From Gemmatimonadota bacterium (GTDB lineage: Bacteria > Gemmatimonadota > Gemmatimonadetes > Gemmatimonadales > Gemmatimonadaceae), in contig JAHFCU010000006.1 of assembly GCA_023249305.1 (NCBI GenBank), positions 1 to 64,000 of the forward strand: a DNA stretch of 64,000 nt, in the 5' to 3' direction. Both the position numbers and the translations under genes were made by a program. Position 1 is the stretch's first letter, and each line of letters opens with the position of its first letter. This document shows, piece by piece, positions 23,462 to 32,153 of the stretch. The notes under the pieces are model-generated. The model saw only the letters and a program-made list of their open reading frames with translations, was not told the origin of the DNA and searched no databases.

Positions 23462-24253
23462 GTGAGCAGTCCCACCGCGAGCCCGGTTGATGCCGGCGAG
23501 GAAATCACCCGCTTGCAGACGCGCGTGCGCGAACTCACGCGTGAGAAGGAGCACCTGCTGGCCATCGTGGACATTTTGCAGGAGATCTCCGCGTCCCTGC
23601 ATTTCGTGGACATCCTGCAGACCATCGCGGGCAAGCTGGGGCAGACGTTTGGCCTCGATCGCTGCTCGATCTTCCTTGCCGGCGAACGAGAGGGCGTGCG
23701 GTTGGTGGCGAGCTACGAGGACCCGTCCATCCGTAACCTGGTCGTGGACCTCGACCGCTACCCCGAACTCAAGCGGGCGTTCGACAGCGGTGAAACGGTC
23801 TTCATTCCGGACGCGGTGAACGACCCCGCGTATCGCAGCGTTCGCTCCGCACTGGACGCCCGGAACGTTCGCTCGATCGTCGTCGTTCCCATTCGATGGC
23901 GGCAGGACGTGATCGGGGCGATTTTTCTTCGGACGGAGCGCGAAGCCATGCCGTTCTCCGACGCCGATGTGCGGTTCACGCAGGTCGTCGCCGAACTCAC
24001 GGCGAAGGCGCTCCGCAACGCGCACCGATTCGAGGCGCTGCTGCGGTCCACAGAGGACAACAAGGCAGAGTCGCGACAGGCCGACCTGGAACGCATCGCG
24101 CTCGTGGCATTCCTGCGACGTCTGCTCGACCGGTACGCGGGAACGCAGGACCACATGTGGGCCGAGACGCTGCTGCCGAAGGCGTCGGACGAGGAGTTGG
24201 AGCGCCTCGTGGAAGTCGCACTCAACGTCGTGGCTGAGGAAGCCAAGGGCTAA
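23462..24253 (+). CDS. GAF-domain sensor-like protein
   Basis: 263 residues from GTG 23462 with GGAGG upstream. Residues 12-35 form a short coiled coil, and 45-195 a GAF domain (LDRCSIFLAGEREGVRLVAS ... VPIRWRQDVIGAIFLRT). A helical tail of about 60 residues has no kinase, cyclase or DNA-binding domain. It may bind a small ligand or cyclic nucleotide and act through a partner. It is followed at 21 bases by ferritin. Confidence 0.82.
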   Translation: MSSPTASPVDAGEEITRLQTRVRELTREKEHLLAIVDILQEISASLHFVDILQTIAGKLGQTFGLDRCSIFLAGEREGVRLVASYEDPSIRNLVVDLDRYPELKRAFDSGETVFIPDAVNDPAYRSVRSALDARNVRSIVVVPIRWRQDVIGAIFLRTEREAMPFSDADVRFTQVVAELTAKALRNAHRFEALLRSTEDNKAESRQADLERIALVAFLRRLLDRYAGTQDHMWAETLLPKASDEELERLVEVALNVVAEEAKG

Positions 24254-24273
24254 CCGGGAGAGGAACAGGACTT

Positions 24274-24795
24274 ATGATGATCAGCAAGAAACTCAACACG
24301 CTATTGAACGAGCAGATCGGCCACGAACTGGCCGCGTCGCATCAGTACGTTGCGATCGCAACGTACTTCGACCAGGCCGCGCTGCCGGTGATGGCGAAGC
24401 ACTACTACGCGCAGGCGCTGGAAGAGCGCGACCACGCGATGCGCTTGGTGAAGCTCGTCCTCGACTCAGACGGCGACTTGAAGATTCCAGCCGTGCCGGC
24501 GCCGAAGATGGAATTCAAGAACTCGCTCGAAGCGGTGCAACTGGCCCTCGCGAGCGAACTGAAGGTCACGGCGCAGATCAGCGCGCTGGTGGACCAGGCG
24601 ATCGCCGACAAGGACCACTTGAGCAAGAATGCGCTCGAGTGGTTCGTGAACGAACAGCGCGAGGAAGTGACTTCGGCCACCACGCTGGTGCAGATGACGA
24701 AGCGCGCCGGCGAGAGCGGGATGTTCTTCGTGGAGAACTTCCTGCAGTCGGGCGGACTGGCCGAGGGCGAAGGCGGCGAGGCAGGAGCCGAGTAG
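24274..24795 (+). CDS. Non-haem bacterial ferritin
   Basis: 173 residues, a four-helix ferritin that oxidises and stores iron. The ferroxidase-type residues are in IGHELAASHQY (Glu, Tyr), ALEERDHAM (Glu and His) and EWFVNEQREEV (Glu, Gln). The start is ATG 24274 with GGGAGAGG upstream; the second ATG at 24277 is equally possible. The C-terminal Glu/Gly-rich tail (AEGEGGEAGAE) is longer than in E. coli FtnA. ligA follows five bases after the stop, so the genes are probably co-transcribed. Confidence 0.92.
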   Translation: MMISKKLNTLLNEQIGHELAASHQYVAIATYFDQAALPVMAKHYYAQALEERDHAMRLVKLVLDSDGDLKIPAVPAPKMEFKNSLEAVQLALASELKVTAQISALVDQAIADKDHLSKNALEWFVNEQREEVTSATTLVQMTKRAGESGMFFVENFLQSGGLAEGEGGEAGAE

Positions 24796-24799
24796 CCTG

Positions 24800-26821
24800 A
24801 TGTCAGCCGCGCGCGCCGCGTGGCTGCGTGAGGCGCTCGAACGGGCGTCGCGCGAGTACTATGTGCTCGACCGTCCAGTGCTCAGCGACGCCGAATACGA
24901 CAAGCTGTTCCGCGAGCTGCGCGACCTCGAACGAGCGCATCCGGAGCTGCGCACCGCCGACTCGCCCACACTGCGCGTCGGCGCCGAGGTGGGAGCGACC
25001 CATCTCGCGAAGCACGCGCATCTCGTGCCGATGGGGTCGCTCAATAACGCGTTCAGCGACGAGGAACTCGAAGACTGGGCGTCGTCGGGCCGTGATGTTG
25101 CCGGCAGTGACTTCGACCGCTCGGGCTTCTGCTGCGAACTGAAGATCGACGGCGCGGCGATCAGCCTGACGTACAAGGATGGCGTCCTCGTCACGGGTGC
25201 CACACGGGGCAATGGCACGGTCGGCGAGGACGTCACCGCCAACGTGCGAACCATCCGCGATATCCCGCTGAAGCTCGCCGGCGCGCGCTGGCCATCGCTC
25301 ATCGAAATCCGCGGCGAGGTTTACATGACCTTCGACGGGTTCGAGAAGATGAACGTTGAGCGCGTGAAGCTCGGTGAGCCGGTCTTCGCGAACCCGCGCA
25401 ACTCGGCGGCCGGTGCGCTCCGGCAGAAGGACCCCTTGGTGACCGCGAAGCGGCCGCTTCGTTTCTTCGGTTACGCGTACGCAGTGCCAGGGACCACCAC
25501 GCTCCCCTTCACCACGCAGTGGGAACTGCTCGAGACGCTTGCCGGGTGGTGCATTCCCGTGGCGCCGCACCGCGCGCTGTGCACGTCGCTGCCCGACGTC
25601 CACGCGTGGGCGCACGCGCTCGAGACGGCGCATCGCGCCAAGCTGGCCTTCGCGATTGACGGCGGTGTGGTGAAAGTGAATGTGCTGGCGACGCAGGATG
25701 AGCTCGGCTCCACGGCCGGAGGGCGCGAGCCGCGCTGGGCCATCGCACGCAAGTTCGTGCCGGACGTGGCCGAGACGCGGCTCGTGGACATCGAGATCCA
25801 AGTCGGGCGCACCGGCGTGCTGACGCCGCGCGCGGTGCTCGACCCTGTGGAGATCGGTGGCACGACGGTGACGTACGCGACGCTGCACAACTTCGACCTC
25901 ATCGCCGAGAAGGACCTGCGCATCGGCGATTTCGTACAGGTGAAGCGGGCCGGTGAGGTGATTCCGCAAGTGCTCGGACCGGTCCCGGAGAAGCGTGACA
26001 AGGAGGATTCGCCGAAGCCGTTCCGCGCGCCGACGAAGTGCCCGGAATGCGGCACGCCCGTGGTACGCGCCGAGGGTGAGGTCGCGGTGCGGTGCCCCAA
26101 CGAACTTTGTCCCGCGCGGCACCTCGAGGAGTTGATCCACTTCACGGCGCGCGGGGCGATGGACATTCGCGGTCTTTCCGAGCAGCGCGTGCGGCAGCTG
26201 CTCGAGGCCGGGCTCATCAGCGATCCGGCGACCCTGTGCGACCTGACGGAAGACGTGCTCGCCGCGATGCCGCGCCTCGTTGACAAAAGCGCGCAGCAAC
26301 TGGTGGAGGCCATCGAGACCTCAAAGTCGCAGCCCTTGTCGCGGCTGCTCTTCGGGCTCGGCGTTCCTGATGTCGGCGAGGAAACCGCGAAGCTGCTGGC
26401 ACGGCGGTTCGGGACCATGCAGGCGCTGAAAGCGGCGTCCACGGAGGAGATCGAGGGGATTCACGGAGTCGGCCCGTCCATCGCCGCGTCGGTGAGCGCG
26501 TGGTTTGCGTCTGTTGAGAACCGTGCACTGGTGAAGGCTCTCGTGAAGCGCGGCGTGAACACCACGGAACCGCAGCGCGCCGAGGCCGAGGGTGCCCTGC
26601 TCGGCAAGAAGATCGTCATCACGGGAACACTGCCCACGCTGGGGCGCAGCGAAGCTAAAGATCTGGTGGAGGGCGCCGGCGGCAAGGTGACCGACTCGGT
26701 GTCGAAGAACACCGACTTCCTGGTGGTCGGCGCCGAGGCAGGGAGCAAGCTCGACAAGGCGAAGGCGCTCGGCGTCGACGTGATTGATGAGGCCGAGCTC
26801 TTGCGCCGCATTGGCCGCTGA
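24800..26821 (+). CDS. ligA: NAD-dependent DNA ligase
   Basis: 673 residues; seals nicks in DNA replication and repair using NAD. Domains in order: Ia (YYVLDRPVLSDAEYD), adenylation domain with catalytic Lys in CELKIDGAA (about residue 115), OB fold, four-Cys zinc finger (CPECG ... CPNELCP), helix-hairpin-helix region, and C-terminal BRCT (GKKIVITGTLPTLGRSEA). All family motifs look intact, and the length is normal. Confidence 0.97.
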   Translation: MSAARAAWLREALERASREYYVLDRPVLSDAEYDKLFRELRDLERAHPELRTADSPTLRVGAEVGATHLAKHAHLVPMGSLNNAFSDEELEDWASSGRDVAGSDFDRSGFCCELKIDGAAISLTYKDGVLVTGATRGNGTVGEDVTANVRTIRDIPLKLAGARWPSLIEIRGEVYMTFDGFEKMNVERVKLGEPVFANPRNSAAGALRQKDPLVTAKRPLRFFGYAYAVPGTTTLPFTTQWELLETLAGWCIPVAPHRALCTSLPDVHAWAHALETAHRAKLAFAIDGGVVKVNVLATQDELGSTAGGREPRWAIARKFVPDVAETRLVDIEIQVGRTGVLTPRAVLDPVEIGGTTVTYATLHNFDLIAEKDLRIGDFVQVKRAGEVIPQVLGPVPEKRDKEDSPKPFRAPTKCPECGTPVVRAEGEVAVRCPNELCPARHLEELIHFTARGAMDIRGLSEQRVRQLLEAGLISDPATLCDLTEDVLAAMPRLVDKSAQQLVEAIETSKSQPLSRLLFGLGVPDVGEETAKLLARRFGTMQALKAASTEEIEGIHGVGPSIAASVSAWFASVENRALVKALVKRGVNTTEPQRAEAEGALLGKKIVITGTLPTLGRSEAKDLVEGAGGKVTDSVSKNTDFLVVGAEAGSKLDKAKALGVDVIDEAELLRRIGR

Positions 26822-26838
26822 CCCCTTCTTTGACGCAT

Positions 26839-27396
26839 ATGGCCACCAACTTTGCGCTCGCCTCAACGTCGCTCGTCGCGCTCCCTCGCCGGTCCCTGGC
26901 CGCGCTGCGCTCCGCACTCATGCGCGACCTCGGCGGCAACTTCGCCACGTACCTGCAGGAAGCCGGCTACGCGGGCGGCGACGCCGTCTTCGCGTCGTTC
27001 CGCGAGTGGCTCGCGGCGCGCGGCGGCAACGCCGACGCCGTGGGCTTCGCCGAGTTTCAGGGGCTGGCCTCCGAGTTCTTCCGCGACACCGGCTGGGGTA
27101 CGCTCGAGATCGGCCAGTTGAATGACGTCGTCATTACGCTCGATTCCACGGACTGGGCCGAGGCCGATCCGACGCTGAACATCGGATTTCCCGCGTGCTA
27201 TTACTCGATGGGCCTGCTCGGGGACTTCTTCGGACGCGTGGGCGGTTCGCAGCTCGCGTGCTACGAGGTCGAGTGCAGGTCGAACGGGGCCACGAGGTGC
27301 CGGTTCCTGCTCGGCAGCAGCGAGGTTATCGGGCAGGTGTACCAGCGGATGAGCGAGGGAGCGGATTATCTGACGGCAGTGCAGGAGATGGCGTAG
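26839..27396 (+). CDS. Stand-alone V4R-domain protein
   Basis: 185 residues from ATG 26839; an upstream in-frame TTG at 26830 is less likely. The C-terminal half is a V4R domain, known as a small-molecule binding fold in XylR/DmpR-type activators. Its Cys motif is visible (ACYEVECRS ... ATRCRF), and these Cys residues probably bind zinc. No HTH, AAA+ or other output domain is attached. It may be a ligand-binding partner. It follows ligA closely. Confidence 0.78.
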   Translation: MATNFALASTSLVALPRRSLAALRSALMRDLGGNFATYLQEAGYAGGDAVFASFREWLAARGGNADAVGFAEFQGLASEFFRDTGWGTLEIGQLNDVVITLDSTDWAEADPTLNIGFPACYYSMGLLGDFFGRVGGSQLACYEVECRSNGATRCRFLLGSSEVIGQVYQRMSEGADYLTAVQEMA

Positions 27397-27413
27397 ACCA
27401 TGCAGACGGCAGT

Positions 27414-27956
27414 TCAGTACCCGCCTGGATCATCGAGGTACACCGCCTCGTACTTCGGGTTTGGCACGAGGTCGCCGTTGAGCAGGATTTCGCGATCCCA
27501 GGGCAGGACGATCGTGCTTTCGGTGGAGAGCGCGCAGAAATCGGGTTCGTACGGGCCACAGCGAAAGCTGACCGCGGTGCGCACGTCACTCGCGCCAGCG
27601 TTGATCAGCGCGGACTTCGCCAGGCGCATCGTCTCGCCGCTGTCGCACGTTTCGTCAACGACGAGCACGCGCTTGCCACGCACCTGTCCGGGCGCGCCGC
27701 CGAGCACGGCCGGCGTTTCGCGGACGTGCGACGCGCCGAAGCGCCGGCTGATCATGATCGAGTGAAACTCGCAGTCGAGGATGGCCGCCACCACGCAGCC
27801 GGGGACGACGCCGGCGGTGGCCACGCCGACGACGACTTCAGGGATGAAATCGCGGGCGACCTTCAGGGCGAGGGCGCGCGACAGTTCTCCGAAGAGCGGC
27901 CACTCGACATGCAGGACGCCCTTGGTGGGATCGACGGCGGTCTTGCGGGGTGACAT
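27414..27956 (-). CDS. Phosphoribosyltransferase-family protein
   Basis: 180 residues from ATG 27956. It has a type I PRTase fold with PRPP-binding motif RVLVVDETCDSGETMRLA, where the usual D-D/E-x-x-x-T-G becomes DETCDSGET. VVGVATAGVVPGCVVAAIL is the PPi loop region. Similar proteins are annotated as hypoxanthine/xanthine phosphoribosyltransferases in purine salvage. The substrate is not certain. The frame is open further upstream, but the longer N-terminus is not protein-like. It is convergent with the V4R gene, 17 bases apart. Confidence 0.82.
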   Translation of the reverse strand: MSPRKTAVDPTKGVLHVEWPLFGELSRALALKVARDFIPEVVVGVATAGVVPGCVVAAILDCEFHSIMISRRFGASHVRETPAVLGGAPGQVRGKRVLVVDETCDSGETMRLAKSALINAGASDVRTAVSFRCGPYEPDFCALSTESTIVLPWDREILLNGDLVPNPKYEAVYLDDPGGY

Positions 27957-28062
27957 GGCGGCTCCGGAGGAGGGGTGGAGGCTCCGGGGGTGAAGGTACC
28001 CGTCGTCCCAGCGGGGCGGAAGCGTGGTTGCTCGCCCTGTGAGGGGCGCGTAGGTTGTGCCG

Positions 28063-28090
28063 TTAGACCCCTTCTGCGCGTCTCTATAGT
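28063..28090 (+). promoter_or_regulatory. Candidate promoter of the TPR-ParA operon
   Basis: TTAGAC (28063-28068), 16 bases, then TATAGT (28085-28090). The -10 matches five of six consensus bases and is the same hexamer as at gyrB. It lies about 65 bases before the ATG at 28156. Confidence 0.45.
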
Positions 28091-28155
28091 TGGTTCCGCC
28101 AGCCGTGGCAGCGCTGGCGGACGCAGTGTTTTTCCCCCGCGAACCCGCCGCGCCT

Positions 28156-28617
28156 ATGTCTTGGTGGAACCGCCTCTTTGGCGGCAAGTCAGACAGCGAC
28201 GCCCGACCGCAGCGACTCGACTACCTGAACGAGGCGCTGCTGCTGGAGCGTCAGGGCGACTATGACGCGGCCATCACGTCATATCGGCTCGCCCTGCGCG
28301 ACCATCCGGACGATCTGCGCGTGCTGCAGAACATGGCCATCGCGTACTCGCGCACGGGACGAATCGAAGAGGCCATCCGCGCGTATCGCAAGGCGCTGGA
28401 GCTCGACCCGTCGCTCTCTGGCGCGCACTACGGACTTGCGTTCTTGCTGATCAAGCGCGGCGACGCGGTGGCGGCGGTGAAGCACCTCGATGCGTTCCTC
28501 GCGGAACCGCCCGCGGGCGCCGAGTCGGAGCGCTGGGTGCGGCACGCGGAGGCGACGCTCGAGTCGCTGCGCAATCCAGCATCTGGCGAGGCGCCCGCCG
28601 GACCGAGCGAGGGGTAG
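28156..28617 (+). CDS. TPR-repeat protein upstream of ParA
   Basis: 153 residues from ATG 28156 (MSWWNRLFGGKS). Three TPR motifs cover about residues 22-125, including QNMAIAYSRTGRIEEAIRAY and HYGLAFLLIKRGDAVAAVKH. The tail is Pro/Ala/Ser-rich. The N-terminal WWNRLFGGK could be a weak membrane-binding amphipathic segment. The stop shares a base with the ParA start (TAGTG), so it probably works with ParA as an interaction partner. Confidence 0.85.
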   Translation: MSWWNRLFGGKSDSDARPQRLDYLNEALLLERQGDYDAAITSYRLALRDHPDDLRVLQNMAIAYSRTGRIEEAIRAYRKALELDPSLSGAHYGLAFLLIKRGDAVAAVKHLDAFLAEPPAGAESERWVRHAEATLESLRNPASGEAPAGPSEG

Positions 28618-29396
28618 TGGGCAAGGTTCTCTCCATCGTCAGCCAGAAGGGCGGCGTCGGCAAGACAACGACCGCGGTCAACCTCGCGGCAGCCTTCGCG
28701 CGTCGTGGCATGAAGACCCTACTCGTGGACGTGGACCCTCAGGGCTCCGTGCGTTTCGGCATCGGCCTGCGACAGGGCGTCGACACGCGCGGCTTTGCCG
28801 ACTACCTGCGTGGCGCGCGTACGTTGCGCGAGGTGATCCTGCCGACCGCACTGCCCTGGCTGCGCGTGATGCTCGTCGGCACGGTCACGGATGGCGCCGA
28901 CCACACGGACTATCAGGCGCGGGTTGCGGCCAGCGACCTCTTGCCGCGCATGCTGCAAGCTGCGCGCGAACGCTGCGACGTGGTCGTGGTGGACACGCCG
29001 CCGGGCCTCGGACCGATCGCGCGGCGCGTGCTCGAGAGCACCGACCGGGTGATGGTGCCGCTGCAGACCGAGCCGCTGGCACTGCAGACCACGCCGCAGA
29101 TCCTGCGCAGCATTCAGGACGTGGTGGCGGCGAATCCGGCGCTGACGCTGGATGGCATCTTGCTCACCATGTATGAAGCCGGCAATCCAGCGTGCGAGCG
29201 CACCGTGAAGTACATCCGGGAACACTTGCCGGCCGCGATGGTATGCGACGTGATGATCCCGCGCTCCGTCGCCCTCGCCGAGGCGTTCGCCGCCGGTCAG
29301 CCGGCCGTGGTGCGCGACCCGGCTGACGCCGCGAGCCAGGCCTATGTGAACCTCGCGGTGCGCGTCGCCGAACGGCTCTCCGCGGACAGCGAATGA
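28617..29396 (+). CDS. ParA/MinD-family ATPase
   Basis: 259 residues from GTG 28617. Deviant Walker A KGGVGKTTT at residues 11-19, followed by VDVDPQG and VVVVDTPPGLGP. These ATPases position chromosomes, plasmids or protein clusters by ATP-driven gradients. No parB or parS-like site is adjacent, and the operon partners are a TPR protein and a lipoprotein. An orphan positioning role is therefore as likely as chromosome partition. It overlaps the next gene by ATGA. Confidence 0.9.
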   Translation: MGKVLSIVSQKGGVGKTTTAVNLAAAFARRGMKTLLVDVDPQGSVRFGIGLRQGVDTRGFADYLRGARTLREVILPTALPWLRVMLVGTVTDGADHTDYQARVAASDLLPRMLQAARERCDVVVVDTPPGLGPIARRVLESTDRVMVPLQTEPLALQTTPQILRSIQDVVAANPALTLDGILLTMYEAGNPACERTVKYIREHLPAAMVCDVMIPRSVALAEAFAAGQPAVVRDPADAASQAYVNLAVRVAERLSADSE

Positions 29397-30187
29397 CGCG
29401 CGCGCCGCGCTGGGTGGCGGCGGCGTTCGTGGTCGCCGCCGGCATCGGAGCCTGCACCGACGTGGGCACTTCGCCGGATGCGATCGTCGCCATCGCCTTC
29501 GACACGCTGCCATATCCCTCGGTTGTCGCGGGTGACACGATGCGCGACTCGCTGGGCCACGCCGCGCCGCTGAGCGCGGTGGCGTACAATGCCGCCGGTG
29601 ACGTGATCGCGAACCCCGCGGTGCGCTACCTCGCCCTCGACACGGGAGTGGACATCAGCGCCAAGGGCTACCTCGTGGCCACCACGCGCACGAGCGGCAC
29701 GGTGCGCGTAGTAGCGACCGCGGCCGCGCTGCAGTCGCTGCAGAAGACGGTGACGGTCACCCACGTACCCTCAAAGCTCGCCGTGAGCGGCGCCGCGGCT
29801 GACACGCTCAAGTACGCGCTCCCCGATGCGAGCAGCAACGTCAGCAAGGTGATGACGGTGAAGCTGACACGCGACAGCGCGGGGACAGCGATCGGCGTGC
29901 CTGGCTTCCTCGTGAGCTGGTACGCGACGTTTCGCGGACAGACGATCAACATGAGCGACACGACCCTCGCCTCACTCTGGGACGACGCGAGCAGCCGGCA
30001 CGCGAGCATCGTGGACACGACCTCCACGGATGGCAGCGCGTCTCGCGTGCTGCGCATCCGCTCGAACTCGCTCCCGGCGTCGGCCGACTCGTTCATGGTC
30101 TATGCGACGGCGCGGTACCGGGGGGTGGCAGTGGCGGGAAGTCCCGTGAAGTTCGTAATTCACTTCCGTCCAAAGACGGCACGCTGA
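29393..30187 (+). CDS. Lipoprotein with Ig-like (Big) domains, unknown
   Basis: 264 residues with a lipoprotein signal ending in GIGAC (Cys21). The remainder is beta-rich, Thr/Ser/Ala-rich and Ig-like: PLSAVAYNAAGDVIANPAV, TTRTSGTVRVVATAAAL and a second unit near 190-260. It resembles bacterial Big-type domains of surface lipoproteins. It is translationally coupled to the ParA gene, an unusual neighbour. No enzymatic motif seen. Confidence 0.75.
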   Translation: MTRAPRWVAAAFVVAAGIGACTDVGTSPDAIVAIAFDTLPYPSVVAGDTMRDSLGHAAPLSAVAYNAAGDVIANPAVRYLALDTGVDISAKGYLVATTRTSGTVRVVATAAALQSLQKTVTVTHVPSKLAVSGAAADTLKYALPDASSNVSKVMTVKLTRDSAGTAIGVPGFLVSWYATFRGQTINMSDTTLASLWDDASSRHASIVDTTSTDGSASRVLRIRSNSLPASADSFMVYATARYRGVAVAGSPVKFVIHFRPKTAR

Positions 30188-30238
30188 TCCGGCCTCGGCC
30201 GCTCGGCGTGCCCCACTTCGCGCCGAAAGGAGCCGACG

Positions 30239-32071
30239 ATGCTCGCACAGGGAGGCCCCCGCCCCGCCCCGGGGACGCTGAACCGCCTGTTCTTCGACGC
30301 GATGGCGTCGTACGACCGGCCCGACGCCATGAGCGTGCGCGTTGGACCTGGCCAGTGGCAGGCGATCTCGCACCGCGAGACGGAGCGCCGCGTGCGTCAT
30401 CTCGCGCTCGGCCTCGCGGAGCTGGGCTTCCGTCCGGGCGACCGCATCGCCCTCATCTCCGAGAACCGTCCCGAATGGGCGCTCGCCGACTGGGCGTGCC
30501 TGACGGCGCGCCTCGCCGACGTCCCGATCTATCCGTCACTGCCGGCCGAGCAGGTGGTGCACCCGATCAACGACTCGGGAGCGACCGCGGTATTTGTCTC
30601 GGGCGAGACGCACGGTGCGAAGATCGAGGCGATTCGCGCGCAGTGCCCGACGCTCAGACAAGTGATCACGTTCGGCGGCGAACTGTGTAAGGGCGCCGAC
30701 CTCACGCTGGCCGACGTGGAAGCGCGCGGCGCCGCGGTGGATTCGCCGTCGCGCGCAGCGCAGTGGAAGGCCGATGCGCTCTCGACGCAGCCGGGGGACC
30801 TCGCGACACTGATCTACACCTCGGGCACGACCGGGCTGCCCAAGGGCGTGATGCTGTCGCACGACAACATCTACTCCAACGTGCAGGCGACGATCCAACG
30901 GATCCCGTTCCAGGTCGGCAGAGAGGTCTCGATCAGCGTCCTCCCGCTGTGCCACATCTTCGAGCGGATGGGAGACTATTCCTACTGGGCGATCGGAGCG
31001 GCCATCCACTACGTTGAGAGCTTCGACCTTATGCCCATCGCGCTGCAGGAGGTGCGGCCGACCTTCGCGATGTCGGTGCCGCGCCTGTACGAGAAGATGT
31101 ATGCGCGCGCCTTCGAGAACGCCCTGGCGAGCGGCGCCTTCGCCAAGCGCATTTTCTTCTGGGCGCGGGCGGTGTCCGGCCGCTGGGCCGACGAGAAGCT
31201 CGCGGGGCGCACACCGCGCGGCCTATTGGCCATGAAATACGCGCTCGCACAGAAGCTCGTCTTCAGCAAGCTGCACGCCCGAACCGGCGGCCGAGTGCGG
31301 TTCTTCATGTCGGGCGGTGCGCCGCTCTCGCCCGAGATCAACAAGTTCTTCTTCGCGGCCGGATTGACGATCCTCGAGGGGTACGGCCTCACCGAGACGT
31401 CGCCGGTGATCGGCGTCAACACGCCCGACGAGTTTCGGATCGGAACCATTGGCCGCCCCGTGCCGGGCGTGGACGTGCGCATCGCGAGCGACGGTGAAAT
31501 CCTGACGCGCGGGCCGCACGTCATGCAGGGTTACTGGAACCGCGCGGACGCTACAGCCGAGGCGATTGATGCAGAGGGGTGGTTCCACACGGGGGACATC
31601 GGCGTCCTCGAAGACGGCTTCCTGCGCATCACGGACCGTAAGAAGGACATCATCGTGACCGCGGGCGGAAAGAACATCGCGCCGCAGCCCATCGAAAACG
31701 GCTTCAAGACCAATAAGTACGTGTCGCAGGCCGTGATGATCGGCGACAAGCGCAAGTACCCGGTCGTCCTGATCGTACCGGAGTTCGCCGCGCTCGAGCG
31801 GTGGGCGGCGCTGCACAACATCCTCTGGAGCGAGCGGGCGCAGCTGCTGCAGATGCCGACCATCCAGCAGAAGATGGAGAAGGAAATCGCCGAGGAGTGC
31901 GAGAAGATGAAGCTCGCCAACTTCGAGACGCCGCGAAAAGTGGCGCTGCTCGAGCACGACTTCACCGTGGAGCGGGGCGAGATGACGCCGACGCTCAAGG
32001 TGAAGCGGCGGGTGATTGACAAGACGTACGCAGCGGTGATCGAGAAGCTATACGAGCCGGGCAGCGCGTAG
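30239..32071 (+). CDS. Long-chain acyl-CoA synthetase (AMP-forming)
   Basis: 610 residues of the ANL superfamily; activates fatty acids to acyl-CoA through an acyl-AMP. Motifs: P-loop YTSGTTGLPKG, GYGLTETSPVIG, GWFHTGDIG, RKKDIIVTAGGKNIAP and the C-terminal catalytic Lys in MTPTLKVKRRVI. Size and the ILWSERAQLLQMP insertion fit the FadD15/long-chain type. The start is ATG 30239, after AGGAG at 30229. The gene ends 12 bases before a 30-bp hairpin. Confidence 0.94.
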   Translation: MLAQGGPRPAPGTLNRLFFDAMASYDRPDAMSVRVGPGQWQAISHRETERRVRHLALGLAELGFRPGDRIALISENRPEWALADWACLTARLADVPIYPSLPAEQVVHPINDSGATAVFVSGETHGAKIEAIRAQCPTLRQVITFGGELCKGADLTLADVEARGAAVDSPSRAAQWKADALSTQPGDLATLIYTSGTTGLPKGVMLSHDNIYSNVQATIQRIPFQVGREVSISVLPLCHIFERMGDYSYWAIGAAIHYVESFDLMPIALQEVRPTFAMSVPRLYEKMYARAFENALASGAFAKRIFFWARAVSGRWADEKLAGRTPRGLLAMKYALAQKLVFSKLHARTGGRVRFFMSGGAPLSPEINKFFFAAGLTILEGYGLTETSPVIGVNTPDEFRIGTIGRPVPGVDVRIASDGEILTRGPHVMQGYWNRADATAEAIDAEGWFHTGDIGVLEDGFLRITDRKKDIIVTAGGKNIAPQPIENGFKTNKYVSQAVMIGDKRKYPVVLIVPEFAALERWAALHNILWSERAQLLQMPTIQQKMEKEIAEECEKMKLANFETPRKVALLEHDFTVERGEMTPTLKVKRRVIDKTYAAVIEKLYEPGSA

Positions 32072-32082
32072 GGTTGCGCTCT

Positions 32083-32153
32083 GCGGAATGACGATGGGGC
32101 CTGCCACGGCGTCCATGACCCATACGCCGTGGCAGGCCCCACCGTCATTCCGC
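32083..32153. terminator. 30-bp stem hairpin between convergent genes (bidirectional terminator)
   Basis: Arms 32083-32112 and 32124-32153 are complementary over 30 bases with a single A:C mismatch, around an 11-base loop. The acyl-CoA synthetase ends at 32071 and the Trm112-like gene ends at 32145, so the right arm covers the last three codons including the stop of the minus gene. There is no T-run on either strand. Confidence 0.85.

Noticed and set aside
24803-26299. 498-codon minus-strand reading frame across ligA
   Set aside because: LigA motifs are complete on the plus strand.
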